From Parachlamydiaceae bacterium (GTDB lineage Bacteria; Chlamydiota; Chlamydiia; Chlamydiales; Parachlamydiaceae): a stretch of 10,801 nt of DNA. The stretch is taken from the NCBI GenBank assembly GCA_030679615.1, contig JAUXSJ010000072.1, positions 1 through 10,801 on the forward strand. The letters run 5' to 3'. Below, piece after piece: positions 6,377 through 10,801 of this stretch. The notes beneath the pieces are model-generated. The model saw only the letters and a program-made list of their open reading frames with translations. It did no database searches and was not told where the DNA came from. Both the position numbers and the translations under genes were made by a program. The number at the start of each line of letters is the position of its first letter. Position 1 is the stretch's first letter.

Positions 6377-6723
6377 ATTACCACAGACTTTTAGAATAAA
6401 CCTGCTCTAAGAAGCAAAGTATAAAATTAAGATCCTCTATTTAAAATTCTTGCACCCTCAAGGATGGATACAAGAATTTAAATAAATGAAAATGCATCTT
6501 TAAATTTAAAATGTTCTTCTCTATGGCTCACCGTCTTTCTGTTTTGTGTTAAATGAGTTTAAATAAATTAATTCTCTCACATTACCATCACACGGCACTA
6601 GATTTTCTAATCACCTTTCATTACAATCAAAATGTTTAGTTTAAATTTTTTTATATAAAACTTTGCTTGTGTTTGGAAAAGCCGCTTGCTTTCAAGCACT
6701 TAAATTAAAGGAATACTGTATCC
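6377..6723. other. intergenic region with AT-rich dyad before rny
   Basis: No gene is visible. An inverted repeat, AAATTCTTG (6444-6452) and CAAGAATTT (6471-6479), can be extended on both sides with one bulged base. It has no T-run after it, so it is at best a weak terminator for the upstream locus. A TATATAAA at 6652-6659 could be a -10 box for rny but has no convincing -35 partner. GCTTG and CAAGC around 6686-6699 form a very short hairpin just before the rny ribosome-binding site. Confidence 0.5.
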
Positions 6724-8283
6724 ATGGTTGAAAATCAAATCGCATTTTACTTGCTGATTTTCTTGCTTGGCTGCGCATTAGGTGGAACGCTACAATGGAT
6801 TTATCATCGCTTTGCTTTAGGGGGAGTTAAACAAATTGCAGCTGAAATTATTCTGAGAGCCGAACAAGAATCAGATGAATTAAAAAAAGAGACCGAATTA
6901 GCCTTAAAACATAAACAATTAGAACATCAAAGAGAATTAGAACAAATATGGCAGCAAGAAAGAAAGAAAATTCAAAGGGAAGAAGACCGGTTTAAACAAA
7001 GAGAAGATAAGCTTGAAAGCCGAATGAATCTTGTTGAAAAAAAACTTTTTGACATTGAAAAGCGTGAGGCTGTCCTCATTGGCCGTAAAGTTCAAATTGA
7101 TGAAGAAAAAAAATCTATTTTTGAAACCCATAGTCGTCTCATAGCAGAACTTGAAAAAGCTTCAGGGTTAAGTTCCATCGAAGCAAAAGAACTGCTTCTC
7201 TCGAGACTCACTAATGAAGTTAAAACTGAAGCAGCTAATTTAATTAGAAAAACTAAAAAAGAGGCTGAAGAAGAAGCTGAAAGAGAGGCCGCCACAATTA
7301 TTGCTACTGCAATAAATCGCATGGCTGTTTCATGCACATCTGAAACAACAGTTTGCACTGTTGCCATCCCTAATGAAGAGATGAAAGGTAGAATTATCGG
7401 TCGAGAAGGAAGAAACATCCGTGCTTTAGAACGTGAAACAGGGGTTAATTTTATTATTGACGATACACCTGGAGCAGTTGTTATTTCAGGATTTGATCCG
7501 ATCAGAAAACAAATCGCTAAAGCAGCCCTTACAGAACTAGTCCAAGATGGAAGAATACATCCAACACGGATTGAAGAAGCTGTTGAAAAAGCGACTATCA
7601 ATATGCATAAATTAATCAAACAAAATGGTGAAGATGCTGCTTTAAGAACAGGAACAATGAATTTGCATCCGGAACTCATTAATTTATTAGGTAAACTAAA
7701 ATATAGATTTAGTTATGGTCAAAATGTATTAGATCATTCCGTCGAAGTTTCCCACCTGATGGGGCTCATGGCTGCGGAATTAGGTCTTGATGTGAGACTG
7801 GCTAAAAGAATTGGTTTGCTTCATGACATCGGAAAAGCCCTTACTCATGAAGTAGAAGGATCTCATGCGATTATTGGTCATGACATCGCTTTAAAATTCG
7901 GAGAAACTAAAGATGTTGCGAATGGTATAGGTTGTCATCATCAAGAAATGGCACCATTAAGCATTGAAGCAGATCTTTGTAGTGCAGCAGATGCGATTTC
8001 TGCCTCACGTGAAGGAGCAAGAATTGAAGCTGTAGAAGAGTACATTAAACGCCTTAAAACTCTTGAAGAAATGGCTTTAGAGTACCCTGGTGTTGATAAA
8101 GCATATGCATTACAAGCAGGACGCGAAGTGCGAGTTGTTGTTCTTCCTGATAAAATTGATGATGCGGGAGTTTTAACTCTTGCAAGAGATTTAACCAAAA
8201 GAATTGAACAAGAACTGCGATATCCTGGTAAAATTAAGGTCATTGTGATTCGAGAAACTCGATTTACTGAATATGCGGTATAG
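6724..8283 (+). CDS. rny: ribonuclease Y
   Basis: RNase Y (YmdA/YmdB-like), a membrane-anchored endoribonuclease that starts decay of many mRNAs. The 519 residues match the usual family length of about 520. Domains in order: N-terminal membrane anchor (about 7-26); long charged coiled coil (about 40-195, rich in E, K, R and Q); KH domain with the GREG of KGRIIGREGRNIRALERETG (221-240); and an HD domain with His338 (LDHSVEVSHL) and the His367-Asp368 pair in GLLHDIGKA. The C-terminal region carries AADAISASREGAR (421-433) and VLPDKIDDAGVL (473-484). All catalytic landmarks are present. The ATG at 6724 has AAGGA at 6708-6712, 11 bases upstream. It stands alone, with non-coding DNA on both sides, so it probably has its own promoter. 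Confidence 0.97.
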   Translation: MVENQIAFYLLIFLLGCALGGTLQWIYHRFALGGVKQIAAEIILRAEQESDELKKETELALKHKQLEHQRELEQIWQQERKKIQREEDRFKQREDKLESRMNLVEKKLFDIEKREAVLIGRKVQIDEEKKSIFETHSRLIAELEKASGLSSIEAKELLLSRLTNEVKTEAANLIRKTKKEAEEEAEREAATIIATAINRMAVSCTSETTVCTVAIPNEEMKGRIIGREGRNIRALERETGVNFIIDDTPGAVVISGFDPIRKQIAKAALTELVQDGRIHPTRIEEAVEKATINMHKLIKQNGEDAALRTGTMNLHPELINLLGKLKYRFSYGQNVLDHSVEVSHLMGLMAAELGLDVRLAKRIGLLHDIGKALTHEVEGSHAIIGHDIALKFGETKDVANGIGCHHQEMAPLSIEADLCSAADAISASREGARIEAVEEYIKRLKTLEEMALEYPGVDKAYALQAGREVRVVVLPDKIDDAGVLTLARDLTKRIEQELRYPGKIKVIVIRETRFTEYAV

Positions 8284-8363
8284 TCAATTAAATTTAATGA
8301 CGTATAAAATGACAAGATACATAAAATAAAGATAGGATAAAAAAACCACTTAACGTTTTTTAT

Positions 8364-8525
8364 AAATCTCAAAAGAGACAAATAAAAACAGGATGGGCAG
8401 GATAAGCAGGATAGTCACGTTTACCAGGACAGAAAATAAGACGCGTATAATTTATTATTTTCTAGCAAAACGTAATTATCTGCCTATCCTGCCTATCCTG
8501 TTTTTATTTATCTTTCTTGAAATTT
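8364..8525. repeat. 162-bp imperfect palindrome built from CAGGAT words
   Basis: The left arm (8364-8439) and the reverse complement of the right arm (8455-8525) align along their whole length. The best-conserved part is AAATAAAAACAGGAT-GGCAGGATA-GCAG (from about 8380), followed by CACGTTT against TACGTTTT and a perfect inner stem AGAAAATAA (8431-8439) with TTATTTTCT (8455-8463). The apical loop is 15 bases (8440-8454). Each arm contains three spaced copies of a CAGGAT or related word. Because each outer arm presents CAGG after an A-run on one strand and CCTG before a T-run on the other, the structure could act as a terminator in both directions and may end the rny transcript. It could also be a non-autonomous mobile or REP-like element. 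Confidence 0.85.
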
Positions 8526-8544
8526 TGAAGAAAATGTAAAATTT

Positions 8545-8595
8545 TGTCCTGATGTGTATGTTTGTCTATCCTATTTTTTATCCTGTCCATGTAAT
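8545..8595 (-). repeat. trailing block of CAGGAT-type words
   Basis: Read on the minus strand, this stretch contains GGACAGGATAAA, ATAGGATAGACAAAC and ATCAGGACAAAA. These are the same short words as in the neighbouring palindrome, in the orientation of its right arm, but degenerate and unevenly spaced. It may be a decayed additional copy of the repeat. Confidence 0.5.
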
Positions 8596-8717
8596 TTTTG
8601 ATAGCTGACTGGGATTTACAATTTAAAATTTCAGTTTTAATCGACTATATAAACTTGAAAAACAAACCCCAATCATGCAAACTACTTGTGATTTCATGAC
8701 AATAAGGAGTCTGTCAA

Positions 8718-10718
8718 ATGCGGCGATCAATCTGTTACTGTGAACCTGCCTATGCTTTAGCTGGAGAAAGTAAAACTTGGAAATTTATATTTGTTTTATC
8801 CAGCAAACTTCCTAAAGGAGCACGATTAAAATTCGATCTTCAATCAAATGGAAGAGAAATTGACTGGGAAATCCCTACAGTTAACATGAAAAAAAGCGAA
8901 AATGTCATTTACGCTCTTCTTCCTAATGGTAAGATTTTGTCACCTTCTGAAATTGAAGTACAAGACTCTATCGTTCCACAATTCGAATTCGTTCTGGGAG
9001 CTCCACTTAATGCTGGAGATACCATTATGATTATCATAGGATCGAAAGATCTAGAATCTCCAAAAAAAGAAAAAGGTGGAAACAGGGCTCAAACAACATC
9101 TCAAAGACGACGCCCTTTCCTTTTATACATCGACCCAACTGGAAAAGGTTATTTCGATGAGCCTGAAGTTTTTACTATGGATGTACGGGGAAGTAAATTA
9201 TCAAATCTTAGAATATTAACCCCTTCTTTTGTCGTGAAAAACAAACGTTTCGATGTTGTTGTGCGATTTGAAGATGAATATGGAAACTTAACAAACAACG
9301 CTCCAGAAGATACTTTAATCGAACTATCCCATGAATACATAAGAGAAAATTTAAACTGGAAATTATTTGTTCCAGAAACTGGATTTATTTCATTGCCAAA
9401 TCTTTATTTCAACGAAGAAGGCATTTATACAATTAAGTTAACCATTAATAATACAAAAAAAGAATTTTGTTCATCACCTATCAAATGTTTTTCTGCAAGT
9501 GAAAGACAATTATTTTGGGGTTTATTACACGGAGAATCCGATCGTTTTGACTCAACTGAAAATATTGAAAACTGTCTTAGACACATCCGTGACGATAAAG
9601 CATTTAACTTTTTTGGAGTTTCTCCATTTGAAAGTATAGAAGAAACGCCAAATGATGTTTGGAAACAAATTTCTCAAAATATCACAGAATTTAATGAAGA
9701 TGAAAGATTTAACACTTTCATTGGATTCCAATGGGCCGGTGAACCAAAATCAGAAGGTGTACGTGTTCTTGTCTATAACAAAGACAGTAAGCCAATCTTA
9801 CGAAAAAAAGAACTCAAAAGTAACACTTTAAAGAAAATTCATAAATCTTTTGCACCTAAAGAGATAATCTCTATCCCTTCCTTTACAATGGCTAAAGGAG
9901 CTGAATATTCATTTGATCAATTTGACCCAGATTACGAAAGAGTTGTTGAAATTTACAATGCCTGGGGATCTTCTGAAATGTCAAAAAAAGAAGGAAATTC
10001 TCGTCCAATTACATCAACAAATGGCTACACTGAATATGCTGAAGGCTCTATTCAAAAAGCTTTAGCAAGAAACTGCCGCTTTGGTTTTGTAGCAGGAGGT
10101 TTGGATGATCGAGGTATTTATGGAGATCTTTTTGAAAGTGACCAGGAACAATATTCTCCAGGTTTAACAGCCATTATTGCTACTGCCCAGACAAAAGAAG
10201 CAATGATGGAAGCAATTTATCAACGATCATGTTATGCCACAACCGGTGAACGCATTATTGTTGGTTTATATTTAGCTGGAGTGCCAATGGGAAAAGAAAT
10301 TAGCACAGCAGAAAAACCTGGTCTAGTCATGAATCGGCATTTATCTGGTTATGTGGCAGGAACAACAAAATTAAAAACTGTTGAAATTATAAGAAATGGT
10401 AAGGTCATCCATTCTTATCAACCTAATAATTATTCATTAGAATTTGCCTATGACGACTTGACTCCATTAGAAAAAGTGACAATAAGCACAAAAGATAAAA
10501 AACCTCCTTTTGCTTATTACTATCTACGTGTGATTCAGGAAGATGGACACATAGCTTGGAGCTCACCGATATGGGTGGATTACATCCCTCTATCTTCATT
10601 ACCTAAAACACAAAATAAACGACTTCAATCAAAACCAGTTGTTCAACCAGAGACCTTAGCTATGGAATTTGATGATGAAGATGAGGAGGATTTTGATGAT
10701 TTTGATGATGAAGAATAA
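8718..10718 (+). CDS. DUF3604-type protein (PHP-fold relative) with acidic tail
   Basis: A 666-residue protein with a strong ribosome-binding site (AAGGAG, 8704-8709, eight bases before the ATG). Residues 10-260 form an all-beta-looking N-terminal region. From about 264 the sequence follows the DUF3604 layout: LFWGLLHGESD (265-275) in place of the usual 'GDLHxHT', FIGFQWA (334-340) in place of 'fpgyEW', VVEIYNAWGSSE (409-420), FVAGGLDDRG (457-466) in place of 'AGSSDDH', and the hallmark end LTAIIATAQTKEAMMEAIYQRSCYATTGERI (483-513). A domain closing in WSSPIWV (614-620) follows. Most metal-ligand positions of the PHP-like site appear replaced, so catalysis is doubtful. The last 17 residues are almost all Asp/Glu. 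No signal peptide is evident. DUF3604 proteins have no established function. A membrane-protein gene begins 18 bases downstream. Confidence 0.78.
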   Translation: MRRSICYCEPAYALAGESKTWKFIFVLSSKLPKGARLKFDLQSNGREIDWEIPTVNMKKSENVIYALLPNGKILSPSEIEVQDSIVPQFEFVLGAPLNAGDTIMIIIGSKDLESPKKEKGGNRAQTTSQRRRPFLLYIDPTGKGYFDEPEVFTMDVRGSKLSNLRILTPSFVVKNKRFDVVVRFEDEYGNLTNNAPEDTLIELSHEYIRENLNWKLFVPETGFISLPNLYFNEEGIYTIKLTINNTKKEFCSSPIKCFSASERQLFWGLLHGESDRFDSTENIENCLRHIRDDKAFNFFGVSPFESIEETPNDVWKQISQNITEFNEDERFNTFIGFQWAGEPKSEGVRVLVYNKDSKPILRKKELKSNTLKKIHKSFAPKEIISIPSFTMAKGAEYSFDQFDPDYERVVEIYNAWGSSEMSKKEGNSRPITSTNGYTEYAEGSIQKALARNCRFGFVAGGLDDRGIYGDLFESDQEQYSPGLTAIIATAQTKEAMMEAIYQRSCYATTGERIIVGLYLAGVPMGKEISTAEKPGLVMNRHLSGYVAGTTKLKTVEIIRNGKVIHSYQPNNYSLEFAYDDLTPLEKVTISTKDKKPPFAYYYLRVIQEDGHIAWSSPIWVDYIPLSSLPKTQNKRLQSKPVVQPETLAMEFDDEDEEDFDDFDDEE

Positions 10719-10736
10719 AATCAACACGGAGAATTC

Positions 10737-10801
10737 ATGTCCAATTTATTTTTAACATTAGTGATTGCTTTTGTTATTATTGTTTTAGCCTTAGCTTGTC
10801 T
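10737..10801 (+). CDS. unidentified membrane protein, 5' end (partial)
   Basis: ATG at 10737 is preceded by CGGAGA with GGAG at 10728-10731, five bases upstream. The 21 visible codons read MSNLFLTLVIAFVIIVLALAC, a hydrophobic membrane anchor or signal-like segment, then the window ends. The 18-base gap to the preceding DUF3604 gene suggests co-transcription. Short membrane proteins such as NqrM begin this way, but too little is visible to identify it. Confidence 0.6.
   Translation, partial: MSNLFLTLVIAFVIIVLALAC

Larger units (their letters stand above)
8284..8717. other. non-coding region between rny and the DUF3604 gene
   Basis: No credible gene on either strand. The main content is the long palindrome at 8364-8525 and a trailing block of related words, both listed separately. 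After about 8600 the sequence is ordinary AT-rich DNA that presumably holds the promoter for the next gene; a TATATAAA at 8646-8653 is a possible -10 box without a clear -35. Confidence 0.6.

Noticed and set aside
6444..6479. Inverted repeat as a terminator of the helical-repeat locus
   Set aside because: The stem is AT-rich and is followed by AAATAAATGAAAA rather than a T-run, so it does not meet the usual criteria for an intrinsic terminator on the plus strand.
7092..7679. Minus-strand open frame of about 195 codons opposite rny
   Set aside because: It lies entirely inside the well-supported rny coding region, has the serine- and leucine-rich composition typical of an antisense shadow, and resembles no protein I know.
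7941..8381. Minus-strand open frame of about 146 codons overlapping the rny 3' end
   Set aside because: Most of it is antisense to conserved RNase Y residues and the rest runs into the palindrome arm; no ribosome-binding site or family resemblance.
8376..8595. CRISPR-like array from regularly repeated CAGGAT words
   Set aside because: The repeated words are only 6-10 bases, occur in both orientations as a palindrome, and there are no uniform spacers of 25-40 bases and no cas genes.

Overview
The window is very AT-rich bacterial DNA that looks like a member of the Chlamydiae, probably an environmental (amoeba-associated, Parachlamydiaceae-like) species. The main clue is the opening run: the 3' end of a 'small basic protein' of the Chlamydiae/Verrucomicrobia type, then ybeY, then a CBS-domain HlyC/CorC-type membrane protein. 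As far as I recall, the same order occurs in Chlamydia genomes. Organism identity is inferred from gene content and composition, not from a search.

Layout. 1-155: end of the small basic protein. 177-238: a long hairpin whose 3' arm carries the Shine-Dalgarno-like sequence ahead of ybeY. 258-2085: ybeY (rRNA maturation endonuclease) and the CBS-pair membrane protein, tightly packed and probably translationally coupled, closed by a clear rho-independent terminator at 2159-2185. 2186-2677: an AT-rich gap with two imperfect direct repeats, each of 40-bp spacing. 2678-6376: the most unusual part. A 599-codon ORF is followed by decayed remnants of the same ancestral gene. It encodes an unrecognised, apparently all-helical protein whose C-terminal half is built from units of about 60-63 residues. 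A segment of about 770 bp is tandemly duplicated (3776-4543 and 4565-5338), and the 21 bp between the copies match the extreme 3' end of the gene at 6353-6373. Three stop codons and four single-base frameshifts break the reading frame downstream of residue 599.

6724-8283: rny (RNase Y), complete with membrane anchor, coiled coil, KH and HD domains. 8284-8717: a non-coding stretch dominated by a 162-bp imperfect palindrome (8364-8525) made of repeated CAGGAT-type words, with further related words to about 8595. 8718-10718: a DUF3604-type protein related to the PHP phosphoesterase fold, in which the usual metal-binding histidines look degraded, ending in a strongly acidic tail. From 10737 a new gene starts with a membrane segment and runs off the window.

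Functionally, ybeY and rny are both RNA-processing genes (16S rRNA 3'-end/ribosome quality control and mRNA decay initiation respectively), and the CBS protein and DUF3604 protein are conserved accessory functions of uncertain role. The decayed helical-repeat locus between them looks lineage-specific and is the best candidate for an undescribed protein family. The palindrome after rny is the best candidate for an uncharacterised repeat element.
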